Positions 13,557 through 21,680 are shown, counted from the first letter of the stretch. The stretch: DNA of 21,710 bases from an uncultured Rikenella sp. (GCA_910577885.1 CAJTNK010000026.1:1-21710), one strand, 5' to 3'. The notes: generated from the sequence alone by a model not told the origin. Numbers and translations: made by a program.

Positions 13557-14717
13557 ATGGCCCAGGAAATCGAAACGAACAAACAGCCGAAAAACGAAGA
13601 AAAAGAGATCGATCTGTTGGAGTTGCTCCACTCGGTGTGGAACATGCGGCGACGAGTCTTGAAGTATGCGGCGCTCGGCGCGGTGGTGGGTTTGGTGATC
13701 GGCTTCAGCATTCCGAAGACCTACGTGACAACCATCAAACTGGCTCCGGAGAGCAAGGCCGCAGCGACCGGTGGAGGCGGAATGGCGGGGTTGGCGGCGA
13801 TGGCCGGTTTCAATCTCAACGCAGCAGGAGGTGGGACGGAGGGGATCACGGCCGAGATTTTCCCGGAGATCGTCAAGAGTACGCCGTTCCTGCTGGAGTT
13901 CGCCGAGATTCCGGTCACCCTTACCCCGAAACGGGCAGGACAGCCGGGAGAGCGGATGAGCCTGTTCGAGTACGTGACCGAACATCAACGGCAGGCGTGG
14001 TGGAAGCACGTCATGGCGGCGCCGGGACAGGCCATCGGGTGGGTGGCTTCGCTGGGACGCGGAAAGACAGAGCGGGAGGCGCTGCTGCCGGTCGATTCGG
14101 TGGACCTGTTCCGGCTGCCGGCTGCGTACAAAAGATTCGTAGGGGCTTTGAGTACGATGCTGGCGGTGCAGAATGACAAGAAGACCTCGCTGTTGGAGGC
14201 GAAAGTGACGATGCAGGATCCGTTGGTGTCGGCGGTGGTGGCCGACTCGCTGGTAGCGAAGCTGCAGAAGTACATGACGGTCTACCGGACGCAGAAGACC
14301 AGACACGATCTGGAACAGAACATCCGACAGAATGCGGAGGCACGGGCACGGTATTACGAGGTCGAAGACCGGTTGGCCGAGGCGATCGACCAGAACCGGA
14401 ATATCTCGTCCGAGTCGTTGCGGGTGCGGATCGAGCGGCTGCGCAACGAACGGACGCTGGCTTACAACGTGTGGAACCAGACGGCTTCGCAGGTCGAGAT
14501 GACGAAAATCAAGCTGCAGGAGGAGATGCCGATCGCTACGGTAGTCGAACCGGCTATCATTCCGGACCGGCCGGCGGCGCCGCGAAAGATGCTGATCCTG
14601 GTGGCATGCGCTTTTCTCGGCGGATTTTGGGTGGTGGGGAGCGTGGTGGTTCGGGAGCTGTTGTCCGGGGATAAGAAAGAAGAGGAAGAGAAGGAGACGG
14701 GGAAGGCTGCGGTGTGA
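13557..14717 (+). CDS. Wzz-type polysaccharide chain-length determinant
   Basis: 386 residues with the polysaccharide co-polymerase layout: a cytoplasmic N-terminus (EIDLLELLHSVWNMRRRVLKY), first membrane segment near 40-55 (GAVVGLVIGFSI), a long periplasmic region with coiled-coil helices near 230-325, and second membrane segment near 343-365 (MLILVACAFLGGFWVVGSVVV), then a short charged tail. No C-terminal tyrosine kinase domain, so it resembles Wzz rather than Wzc. Residues 69-96 are rich in Gly, Ala and Met (GGGGMAGLAAMAGFNLNAAG), a loop often seen in Bacteroidota Wzz proteins. It would sit in the inner membrane and set O-antigen or capsule chain length with a Wzy polymerase, which is not in this window. 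Single gene between its own promoter and a strong terminator. Confidence 0.88.
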   Translation: MAQEIETNKQPKNEEKEIDLLELLHSVWNMRRRVLKYAALGAVVGLVIGFSIPKTYVTTIKLAPESKAAATGGGGMAGLAAMAGFNLNAAGGGTEGITAEIFPEIVKSTPFLLEFAEIPVTLTPKRAGQPGERMSLFEYVTEHQRQAWWKHVMAAPGQAIGWVASLGRGKTEREALLPVDSVDLFRLPAAYKRFVGALSTMLAVQNDKKTSLLEAKVTMQDPLVSAVVADSLVAKLQKYMTVYRTQKTRHDLEQNIRQNAEARARYYEVEDRLAEAIDQNRNISSESLRVRIERLRNERTLAYNVWNQTASQVEMTKIKLQEEMPIATVVEPAIIPDRPAAPRKMLILVACAFLGGFWVVGSVVVRELLSGDKKEEEEKETGKAAV

Positions 14718-14750
14718 TAATCTCTTAGCACGGATGTAATCAATAAAGAA

Positions 14751-14803
14751 GCGCGGGCTTCCGCTTGGGATCGAAATCCCAGGCGGAAGCCCGCGCTCTT
14801 TTT
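14751..14803. terminator. Bidirectional hairpin terminator
   Basis: Perfect stem GCGCGGGCTTCCGC (14751-14764) with GCGGAAGCCCGCGC (14783-14796). The loop holds a nested GGGAT/ATCCC pair. TCTTTTT follows on the plus strand and TTCTTTATTG on the minus strand. It lies between the convergent Wzz and kinase genes and could serve both. Confidence 0.88.
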
Positions 14804-14805
14804 CG

Positions 14806-14993
14806 TAGAATCTATTTCTGCGCCGACTCCGGCACCGAAGCCGTTTTCGTAGCTCAGCTCATACCGGCCTCCGGAGTACCGGACCTGCTGCGGATAGTAA
14901 TAGCGCCTCAAGGTTCCGTCGTACAGCGCCAGCAGCGGCTCCCGTTTTTTTACCGTGCATGAGGATTGTGCCCTGGTCCTACTATTATGGCTC
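14806..14993 (-). pseudogene. Possible gene remnant downstream of the histidine kinase
   Basis: The minus strand carries an open frame with protein-like composition, including EPLLALYDGTLRRYYYPQQV and then GGRYELSYENGFGAG, which runs into the terminator hairpin without a proper stop. No plausible ATG start is in frame. The repeated R-Y-Y/S-G-G-R-Y pattern is unlike the random Arg/Pro-rich frames elsewhere. It may be the relic of a small gene once following the kinase, or chance. I do not recognise the family. Confidence 0.25.
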
Positions 14994-15025
14994 CTCCGGT
15001 GATTGCCTGACTCGGAGAGCAGGGC

Positions 15026-16195
15026 TCAGAACTTGCGTACCATCACCCGCATGGTGGTCCCGTGGTCGATCTCGGAGTCGAACACGAAGATCCGTCCGTT
15101 GTGGTACTCCTCGATGATCCGCTTGCTGAGCGAAAGCCCCAGTCCCCACCCTCTGGTCTTGGTGGTGAACCCGGGCTGGAAGATCCGTTTGAAGTGGGCT
15201 TTGGGCATCCCCTTGCCGGTGTCGCGCACGTCGAGACAGATCCACCGGGCATCGCGAACCGACAGCTGGACCGTAATCGCACCGCATCCTTGGAGCGCAT
15301 CGAGTGCGTTTTTGAGCAGGTTTTCCACCACCCACTCGAACAGCGCGTCATTCACCATCCCCTGCATCGGCTCGGCGGTACACCGGGCGAAGTTCAGCGT
15401 CACATTCTTCGGGATCCGCCGCCGGAAGTACTCCACGGCTCCCGCCACCAGCTCATAGATGTTGCGCGGCGCGAGGTTCGTCGTAGCCCCGATCTTCGAA
15501 AACCGATCCACCACCTTCAACAACCGCGTGAGATCCTTGTTCATCTCGTCCACGACGAACGGTTCGACCCCCTCCTGCTCGCGAAGGTATTCCAACCACC
15601 CGAGCAACGAACTGGTGGGCGTCCCGAGCTGATGGGCCGTCTCCTTGGCCATGCCGATCCAGACGCGGTTCTGCTCGCTGTGCTTCGACGAACGGAAGGC
15701 GATGAACGCAAAACCGATAAACACGGCAAAGATACTCAGTTGGATCCACGGAAAGTATTGCAAGGCCTTGAGCAGCGGCGACTCGTCGTAGAACACTCGG
15801 ATGATGCGTCCCTGCGGAGTCGGTATCTCGATCGGGTCGCGCCCCCCGGAACGCATGTTCTCCAGCTTATCGGCCAACCGCTCCGGGTCGGCCAGCACCG
15901 AAGCGTCGATCGACCGGTACTGCAACACCCGCAGCTGGTCGTCGCAAACCACCAGCGGGATCTCGTTCGAAAAGTCGATGATCCGCGCCAAAATCGCCGC
16001 CTGCTGCCGGTCGCCGGGACGAGTGGCCTTCACCGTCTCACCCACCGCGAACGACCACAAGTGAATCTCATGACGCTCCTTGTCCCGCAGCTGACCCACC
16101 AGGTAGTTCGAGTAAACCAACGACATCACCCCGATGGCACAACCGATCAGAATAAAAAGCATCTTTCCCCGATATCCTATCGAAAACTTACGCAT
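15026..16195 (-). CDS. Membrane sensor histidine kinase, no adjacent response regulator
   Basis: 389 residues. Membrane segment at about 12-33, a periplasmic sensor of roughly 115 residues (35-148), second membrane segment near 149-168, then the kinase core. The H box is AKETAHQLGTPTSSLLGWLEYL, with phospho-acceptor His188 in the H-x-x-G-T-P form, a variant found in many Bacteroidota kinases. The ATPase domain has N box NLLKNALDAL (292-301), G1 DVRDTGKGM (322-330), F box IFQPGFTTK (338-346) and G2 RGWGLGLSLSK (348-358). All catalytic motifs are intact. There is no HAMP domain and no PAS domain. No response regulator lies in the window, so it is an orphan by position. Ligand unknown. The ATG start lies directly in front of the first membrane segment. 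Confidence 0.93.
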   Translation of the reverse strand: MRKFSIGYRGKMLFILIGCAIGVMSLVYSNYLVGQLRDKERHEIHLWSFAVGETVKATRPGDRQQAAILARIIDFSNEIPLVVCDDQLRVLQYRSIDASVLADPERLADKLENMRSGGRDPIEIPTPQGRIIRVFYDESPLLKALQYFPWIQLSIFAVFIGFAFIAFRSSKHSEQNRVWIGMAKETAHQLGTPTSSLLGWLEYLREQEGVEPFVVDEMNKDLTRLLKVVDRFSKIGATTNLAPRNIYELVAGAVEYFRRRIPKNVTLNFARCTAEPMQGMVNDALFEWVVENLLKNALDALQGCGAITVQLSVRDARWICLDVRDTGKGMPKAHFKRIFQPGFTTKTRGWGLGLSLSKRIIEEYHNGRIFVFDSEIDHGTTMRVMVRKF

Positions 16196-16250
16196 ATAAC
16201 TTGATTGATTGCACGGTTATTTTGATACTTTTCGTTGGCTACGAGCTGGA

Positions 16251-16497
16251 ACTGTTCTTTTTGTGAACAAAAAGAACCAAAAAAACTTTAGCACGCATCC
16301 CGCTGGGATGCTTTGGCCGTGTCAGCCCGGTGTTTGGGTGGGGATTCTTTTTGGGCGCGCATTGGGCTGCGAAAACCTTAGTGCGCGCCTAAAAGAGCCC
16401 CACCCATAAACCTGAGGACTGCGGAGCCTCATACATAGCGTATGCTAGCTGAAAGTCTTTTGGGTACCTTTTCTTCAGAAAAGGTACGGTTCCCGCC
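16251..16497. repeat. Palindromic element P4 (complete)
   Basis: Same plan as P3. Left hairpin GTTCTTTTTG/CAAAAAGAAC (16254-16277, loop TGAA), small hairpin GCATCCC/GGGATGC (16295-16311), central inverted repeat beginning TTTGGGTGGGG (16333) and ending CCCCACCCATA (16408) around an apex with GAAAACC, then TATGCTAGCT and right hairpin GTACCTTTTC/GAAAAGGTAC (16464-16487, loop TTCA). The left hairpin differs from P3 by paired C-to-T and G-to-A changes, so pairing is kept. It fills the gap between the kinase start and the MFS gene end. Confidence 0.85.
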
Positions 16498-16540
16498 TGT
16501 CACCAAGAACTGCACATAAATTAACCGGACAATCTATTAA

Positions 16541-17824
16541 TTAGTTTTGTGTCATGTTATCGGTTTTTGGGCGGAGGAAGAGGAGTTGGATGGCGATGGC
16601 TGCAGCGACAATCACGCTGAGCCAGGCAAATCCGGCACCGAGGTTGTTACCCTGTGCCCACTGTCCCAGGATTTGTGTCACGGCTGCACCGGCGAATACC
16701 CCGATCATGTTCATGATACCGTAGGCCGTGGCGCGGTACCTGTCCGCGACGAACTGGCAGAGGATGGGCATGTTGTTTGCGTCGAACATGCCGTAACCGA
16801 CGCCGAAGAGCACTCCGGAGCCGATGATCCCCGGCAGGCTGTGGCTGAACCCGAGCAGGAGGAGCGAAGGGATGGTCATTCCGAGTCCGATGGCTCCGGT
16901 GTAGATCCGTCCTCGGAGGTTCCGCCGCACCCAGCGGTCGGAGAGGATCCCGCCCACGATCACCCCGATGAACGAAGAGACGGCGATGGTGATGGTTGCA
17001 GCAGGTCCGGCCAGGTCCATCGACAGGCCGAGACTCTCGGAGAACAAGGTCGGCAGCCAATTTTTGGTAGCCCAGCCCGGCAAGCTCGGCGCGGCGAAGT
17101 AGAACAGAATGGCCCAGAACGCGACGTTCGAGAACAAGAGTCCGAAGCTTTTGAGCAGGTTTTTGACCGGGGAGACGGTGGCGGCTGTCCGCCGGTTCCG
17201 GCGCCGCTCCTCGACCGCCTGCCGGTTTTCGCGCAGGAAGAGAATGAGAATCACGGCATAAGCCATTCCGACGAGTCCGAACCCCTGGAAAGTCGTCTGC
17301 CAAGAGAAAGCGGCCGCCACCGTGGCACCGAATCCGCCGATGGCCTGCCCGGCATAGAGTCCGGTCATGTGAATCCCGACGGCCAGCGACCGCGACCGGT
17401 CGCGGTGCCAGTCGGCGATGAGCGACAGTCCGGCCGGAATATAGAGTGCCTCGCTGACCCCCATCACCGCGCGCAAGGCATACAACTGTCCGAAGGTCTC
17501 GGCATAGCCCATCCCGAAGGTCACGGCCGACCATACGAACAAGCTCCCGACAATCAGCCATTTTCGGCTCACGCGGTCGGCCACAGCCCCTGCCGCGGGG
17601 CTTATCAGGCCATAGATCCACAGGAAAACGGACATCAGCCGTCCGAAATTAACGGCGTCGGTCAGCTCCGCGATATTCACCTGCATGGAGTCGCGCATCG
17701 TGGAGAGCATCTGTCGGTCCATGTAGTTCAGCAGCGCGACGAACCACAGCAGGCCCACGACGACCCACGGATAGATACGTCCTCCCGCTCGGGAGACGTT
17801 GGCAGAGGGTGATGATCCGGTCAT
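16541..17824 (-). CDS. MFS transporter (probable ACS-type organic anion symporter)
   Basis: 427 residues with twelve predicted membrane helices. After a short polar N-terminus comes WVVVGLLWFVALLNYMDRQM, whose N-Y-x-D-R is typical of the anion:cation symporter branch (ExuT, GarP and related carriers). The loop 2-3 motif is GAVADRVSRKW, the classic G-x3-D-R-x-x-R-K. A Thr/Arg-rich cytoplasmic loop lies near residues 205-225 between the two six-helix bundles. Relatives import sugar acids or other carboxylates with protons. Sialic acid or uronate are reasonable guesses given the mannosidase and lyase nearby, but nothing in the sequence fixes the substrate. It follows plsY on the same strand after 104 bp, and P4 lies at its 3' end. 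Confidence 0.9.
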   Translation of the reverse strand: MTGSSPSANVSRAGGRIYPWVVVGLLWFVALLNYMDRQMLSTMRDSMQVNIAELTDAVNFGRLMSVFLWIYGLISPAAGAVADRVSRKWLIVGSLFVWSAVTFGMGYAETFGQLYALRAVMGVSEALYIPAGLSLIADWHRDRSRSLAVGIHMTGLYAGQAIGGFGATVAAAFSWQTTFQGFGLVGMAYAVILILFLRENRQAVEERRRNRRTAATVSPVKNLLKSFGLLFSNVAFWAILFYFAAPSLPGWATKNWLPTLFSESLGLSMDLAGPAATITIAVSSFIGVIVGGILSDRWVRRNLRGRIYTGAIGLGMTIPSLLLLGFSHSLPGIIGSGVLFGVGYGMFDANNMPILCQFVADRYRATAYGIMNMIGVFAGAAVTQILGQWAQGNNLGAGFAWLSVIVAAAIAIQLLFLRPKTDNMTQN

Positions 17825-17928
17825 GATCGGTTAGGTGTTTGGGTTAGTAGGAAAGCTAAGATCGGGCCGGCCGAGAATGAGAATCGAGAGGCGCAAACTA
17901 CAAAGCCCCTGCCCCGCCCCCCGCCGGA

Positions 17929-18597
17929 TTATTCGGTCTTCGACTCCCTGGGTCCTTTGGGTCGGCGCAGAAAGAGGTAGGTTTTGTTTTCCGTCCCCTC
18001 TCTCAGCCGTTTGATATTCTTTCGGTGGGTAATCAGCAGCACCACCGCCACCAAGACCCCGAAAACGATCTTGTAAGGGGATCCGAAGCCGTCGACCAGG
18101 AGGATATACACCGGAAAGAGCACCCCTCCGGTCATCGACCCGAGCGAGACATAATGGCTCACCGCCAGCACCACGACGAACGTGGCCAACCCCATGAGCA
18201 TCGGCACCGGCGCAATGGCCAACATACACCCCGCCATCGTCGCCACCCCCTTGCCGCCCTTGAATCCGGCGAACAACGGGAAGATATGCCCCAGTATCGC
18301 CGCCGCCGTCAGAGCGATCTTGAGCAAAAAGAGGGCATCTCCCTCGCACGAGGTGAAGTGGGAGAGCATCACCGCCCCGTACCCCTTCGCGGCATCGACC
18401 ACGAACACCGGCAGCGCAGCCCGACGCCCCAACACCCGCAACGTGTTGGTCGCCCCGGCATTATGACTCCCATGCTCCCGCACATCGACACCATAAAACC
18501 ACCGGCCGATCCACACCGCGCTGGGAATCGAACCCAGCAGATAACCCCCGATCAATAATATACCTATCGTCCAAACCATAATCGAATCCGTTTCCAT
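17929..18597 (-). CDS. plsY: Acyl-phosphate:glycerol-3-phosphate acyltransferase
   Basis: 222 residues from METDSIMVW. Inner-membrane enzyme that moves an acyl chain from acyl-phosphate to glycerol-3-phosphate, the first step of phospholipid synthesis. Family motifs in order: GYLLGSIPSAVWIGR (near 18), REHGSHNAGATNTLRVLG (near 40), DAAKGYGA (near 65), GHIFPLFAGFKGGKGVAT (near 96) and the final HRKNIKRLREGTENK. Candidate starts are 18609 (MAKS), 18597 (METD) and 18579 (MVW). The frame stays open far upstream, but that part is the out-of-frame reading of the preceding gene. Any of these starts overlaps the 3' end of the unknown gene by 16-46 bp, suggesting translational coupling. The C-terminal tail is charged. 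Confidence 0.93.
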   Translation of the reverse strand: METDSIMVWTIGILLIGGYLLGSIPSAVWIGRWFYGVDVREHGSHNAGATNTLRVLGRRAALPVFVVDAAKGYGAVMLSHFTSCEGDALFLLKIALTAAAILGHIFPLFAGFKGGKGVATMAGCMLAIAPVPMLMGLATFVVVLAVSHYVSLGSMTGGVLFPVYILLVDGFGSPYKIVFGVLVAVVLLITHRKNIKRLREGTENKTYLFLRRPKGPRESKTE

Positions 18598-19109
18598 ACT
18601 TTTCGCCATCTCCCCCCGCCCTCGGTTCTCTTCGGAAGCCATCCCTCGAACCAGGCATCCTCCGGCAGCTCGTTCCAGCAGAAGTCGACCCCCCGGCAGC
18701 TCCACCGAAAACGGGCGAACTCCTCGCCGCGTTCCGTCGGCGGACCGCCCCACAGCAACTCGACCGAGAAACGTCCCTTCGTCCGGTCCCACTCGAAGCT
18801 CAGGACGGTAGCCTTCGCTCCGTTCGCCAGCCCCTCCGCGAGCTGCTCTTCCGAGACCCCGACCTCCCGCTCGCCGGACAAGAAGAGCGTGCCGTCAAGG
18901 TAGCGTCCCTCGCACAGCACCGCCGCCGCAGCTCCCGACCTCCGATGCCGCCCCGTAGGGTTGAGCCGGTTGCCGCGACAGACATCGAACCCGTCCGAAA
19001 AGCGACAGATCCACCCCCGGCGGTCGATCTCCACCCCGTCGAGCAGACAGTCGTGCAACGAGATCGTGCCGTCGTCCTCCGAAACATACCGCCAGGACTC
19101 CCCCTGCAT
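18564..19109 (-). CDS. Uncharacterised 181-residue protein upstream of plsY
   Basis: I do not recognise a named family. From the ATG at 19109 (MQGESWRYV) it has 181 residues; a TTG start at 19118 is possible but worse placed. No signal peptide or membrane helix. An acidic N-terminus is followed by TISLHDCLLDGVEI, then SDGFDVCRGNRLNPTGRHRR, a middle LSFEWD strand, and a very basic, Trp-rich end (WRKVWKRIRLWFGR). The HDC...DGF...N..NPTG pattern is one I associate, from memory only, with small uncharacterised bacterial proteins. Four Cys are present without a metal-binding spacing. A minus-strand TAACTTTG box lies about 24 bp upstream, divergent from the GH92 promoter. The 3' end overlaps the start of plsY, so the two are probably co-transcribed. 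Confidence 0.75.
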   Translation of the reverse strand: MQGESWRYVSEDDGTISLHDCLLDGVEIDRRGWICRFSDGFDVCRGNRLNPTGRHRRSGAAAAVLCEGRYLDGTLFLSGEREVGVSEEQLAEGLANGAKATVLSFEWDRTKGRFSVELLWGGPPTERGEEFARFRWSCRGVDFCWNELPEDAWFEGWLPKRTEGGGRWRKVWKRIRLWFGR

Positions 19110-19132
19110 ACCAAACAATGCTAATGTAAAGA

Positions 19133-19140
19133 CAAAGTTA
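19133..19140 (-). promoter_or_regulatory. -7 promoter box for the unknown gene and plsY
   Basis: On the minus strand this reads TAACTTTG (TAnnTTTG consensus). The start codon at 19109 would follow a leader of roughly 17 bases. It lies only 15 bp from the plus-strand box serving GH92. Confidence 0.55.
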
Positions 19141-19155
19141 GCAAAAAAGATTATC

Positions 19156-19163
19156 TATCTTTG
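19156..19163 (+). promoter_or_regulatory. -7 promoter box for the GH92 gene
   Basis: TATCTTTG matches TAnnTTTG, 20 bp before the ATG at 19183. It supports that start over any earlier in-frame ATG. An AAGGAGG run sits almost against the ATG. Confidence 0.6.
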
Positions 19164-19182
19164 TGGGAAAGCCGAAGGAGGT

Positions 19183-21405
19183 ATGAAAGTATATGGGAAA
19201 AGGGTCTTGGTGGCCTTTGCAATCAGTTTGTTGGGATTTTCGTGTGGGGAGCCGGAAGCGGTTCAGGAGGGGAGGAGTTGGGTCGGGTATGTGGATCCGT
19301 TGATCGGGACGGAGGGTCCCGGGAATGTTTATCCGGGGGTGAGTGCGCCGTTCGGGATGGTTCAGTTGTCGCCGGACAACGGGACGAGCGGTTGGGACCG
19401 CATTTCGGGTTACGACTGGCGGGACACGACGATCGCCGGGTTTTCGCACACCCACCTGAGCGGGACCGGGGCGGGTGATTTGTACGATATCAGCTTTATG
19501 CCGGCCGTTCCTCCGTTCCGGGTGGGGGCGGGCGAGCTGGGGGTGTACTCCGCTTTCCGGCACGAGGATGAAGAGGCCCGAGCGGGGTATTACAGCGTGC
19601 TGCTGAGGGATTACGACACGCGGGTAGAGCTGGCGGCTACGGAGCGGTGCGGGATGCAGCGGTATACGTTTCCGGCCGGAGAGACCCAGGCGACGGTGTT
19701 CGTGAACCTTTCGAAGGCGATGAACTGGGACTACACGCTGGGGTCGGAGCTGCGGGTGGTGGACGACCGCACGATCGAGGGTTGGCGGGCTTCGACGGGC
19801 TGGGCGCCGAACCAGCGGGTCTACTTCCGGTCCGAGTTTTCGCAGCCTTTCACGTCGTGGCGGGTGGACACCGTCGTATCGACGCACAGCGACAGCGCCT
19901 ACAACGGCATTCGGAGCCACGTGGGACGTTTCACGTTCCGCGTGGCGGCGGAGAACAGCGAGCCGGTGGTGGTTCGGACCTCGATTTCGGCGGTGGACCT
20001 GGCCGGAGCGCGGCGCAACCTGGCGCGCGAGATGCCGACCTTCGATTTCGACAGTATCCGCAGGGCGCAGGTGGCTGTTTGGAATGCGGAACTCGGTAAA
20101 ATCGAGGTCCGGGGCGGCACGACTGCCGAACGACATGCCTTCTACACGGCCTTGTATCGAACGATGCTGGCCCCGACGCTGTTCGACGACGTCGACGGGC
20201 TGTACCGCGGGGCGGACGGCGAGATCCACGCGGGCGACGTGCCGGGCGAGGGGGGCCACAACTACTCGACATTCTCGCTGTGGGACACCTACCGAGCGGC
20301 CCATCCGCTGTACACCTTCCTGCATCCGGAGCGGGTGAGACGGATGGCGACCTCCATGCTGAACTTCTACGACCAGCACGGGATGTTACCGGTTTGGCCG
20401 CTGTGGGGCAACGAAACGGACATGATGATCGGCTACCATGCGGTTCCGGTGCTGGTCGAAGCGGCTCTGAAAGGGCTGCTGCCGGAAGGGATGCTCGACC
20501 GGGTGCTGGCGGCCTGCACGGCGACCGCCAACCGCGACGACTACCGCGGGATCGGCCTTTACAAACTGATGGGCTACGTCCCGGCGGATCTGGAAGGGGA
20601 ATCGCTCTCCAAGACCCTGGAGTATGCCTATGACGATTGGTGCATCGCCCAGCTGGCCCGGCGGATGGGGCGCGACTCGGTCTACAACGAGTTCATTCTG
20701 CGGTCGAAGAACTACATGAACCTTTTTCAGCCGGCTTCGGGTTTCATGCAGCCGCGGCTTTCGGACGGCGAGTGGGTGGCGGGCTTCGACCCGAAGGCCT
20801 ACACGGACCACATCACGGAGAGCAACGGGTGGCAATACCTGTGGGCCGTTCCGCAGGATGTGGAGGGGTTGATCCGTCTGATGCGCGGCCCGGCGCAGTT
20901 CGAACGGCGCCTGGACGAGATGTTCACGCTCGCACCGGCGGCCACGGACTCGCTGCCGATCTTCAGCACGGGGATGATCGGCCAGTACGCCCACGGCAAC
21001 GAACCTTCGCACCACGTGGCCTACCTCTACAACTACGTGGGTCGGCCGGACAAGACGCAGAAATACGTCTCACAGATCCTTCGCCGGCAGTATTCGGCCC
21101 GTCCGGACGGTCTGTGCGGCAACGAGGACTGCGGACAGATGTCGGCCTGGTACGTGTTCAGCGCACTGGGTTTCTACCCGGTGGATCCGGTGAGTCTGAC
21201 CTACGCGATCGGGACGCCGCTCTTCGAGGAGGCGACCATCCGTCTGCCTTCGGGCAAGAGCTTTACGGTGCTTGCTCCGGGCGTCTCGGCCACGCGCTAC
21301 CGGATCCGCGAGATGCGGCTCAACGGCCGTTCTCTGGGGGCTCCGTTCCTGACCTGGCAGGACATTGTGCGAGGCGGCACGTTGGAGCTGACGATGCAGG
21401 AGTAA
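19183..21405 (+). CDS. GH92 family alpha-mannosidase lipoprotein
   Basis: 740 residues from the ATG at 19183, a typical GH92 length. The signal peptide ends in GFSC (Cys21), so the enzyme is a cell-surface or periplasmic lipoprotein. GH92 members are calcium-dependent inverting exo-alpha-mannosidases that trim host N-glycans or yeast mannan. Landmarks: YVDPLIGTEGPGNVYPG (36-52), FGMVQLSPDNG (57-67), GFSHTHLSGTGAGD (86-99), NYSTFSLWDTYRAAHPL (360-376), ITESNGWQYLWAVPQD with the probable acid Glu546, GNEPSHHVAYLYNY (605-618), and GNEDCGQMSAWYVFSALGFY with the probable base Asp649. An earlier in-frame ATG at 18961 would run through the promoter and the opposite gene, so I reject it. Linkage specificity is not certain. 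It is a single gene, without susC/susD neighbours here. Confidence 0.95.
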   Translation: MKVYGKRVLVAFAISLLGFSCGEPEAVQEGRSWVGYVDPLIGTEGPGNVYPGVSAPFGMVQLSPDNGTSGWDRISGYDWRDTTIAGFSHTHLSGTGAGDLYDISFMPAVPPFRVGAGELGVYSAFRHEDEEARAGYYSVLLRDYDTRVELAATERCGMQRYTFPAGETQATVFVNLSKAMNWDYTLGSELRVVDDRTIEGWRASTGWAPNQRVYFRSEFSQPFTSWRVDTVVSTHSDSAYNGIRSHVGRFTFRVAAENSEPVVVRTSISAVDLAGARRNLAREMPTFDFDSIRRAQVAVWNAELGKIEVRGGTTAERHAFYTALYRTMLAPTLFDDVDGLYRGADGEIHAGDVPGEGGHNYSTFSLWDTYRAAHPLYTFLHPERVRRMATSMLNFYDQHGMLPVWPLWGNETDMMIGYHAVPVLVEAALKGLLPEGMLDRVLAACTATANRDDYRGIGLYKLMGYVPADLEGESLSKTLEYAYDDWCIAQLARRMGRDSVYNEFILRSKNYMNLFQPASGFMQPRLSDGEWVAGFDPKAYTDHITESNGWQYLWAVPQDVEGLIRLMRGPAQFERRLDEMFTLAPAATDSLPIFSTGMIGQYAHGNEPSHHVAYLYNYVGRPDKTQKYVSQILRRQYSARPDGLCGNEDCGQMSAWYVFSALGFYPVDPVSLTYAIGTPLFEEATIRLPSGKSFTVLAPGVSATRYRIREMRLNGRSLGAPFLTWQDIVRGGTLELTMQE

Positions 21406-21429
21406 TTTTTGGGATTTCTTAGCCGGTTT

Positions 21430-21680
21430 GACGGACTTTTCGTTCGAGGCGTTGCCCGGATGGTCCATGCGATGCGCAGTATCGCCAGCTCGCCGGGAGG
21501 CCCCGTTGGAGCTTTTGTCGGGATTCTCTCGACCTTAGTAGGCGGCCCCGCGCGGACGCGTTCGCGTCACGGCGCGCAGCCTTTATTTAGAGCCCGTTTC
21601 GCGTGCCGAGTAGCACCCGCGCGTGGACAAAGACTGTTTTCTCGCCCGCCAGGCCAATACCGAGTGCCGGGAGGCACCGC
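21430..21680 (+). repeat. Structured repeat module R, copy 2
   Basis: Begins 25 bp after the GH92 stop. Box GCCCGGATGGTCCAT (21454-21468), hairpin GCGATGC/GTATCGC with one G-T pair (21469-21485), a GCCCC-GTT-GGAGC hairpin (21500-21512) followed by TTTTG, then CGACCTTAGT. After a GC-rich spacer come GTGCCGAGTAGCAC (21603-21616), GTGGACAAAGAC (21623-21634), box CCGCCAGGCCAATA (21646-21659) and hairpin GTGCC/GGCAC with loop GGGA (21664-21677). Same order and orientation as 1801-2025. No gene is visible from 21406 to the window end. Confidence 0.75.

Noticed and set aside
18598..18792. Upstream in-frame extension of PlsY
   Set aside because: The added residues are the alternative reading of the preceding gene; PlsY proteins begin just before the first membrane helix.
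18961..19182. Earlier ATG start for the GH92 gene
   Set aside because: It runs antisense through the unknown gene and both promoters, and would bury the lipoprotein signal peptide 74 residues in.
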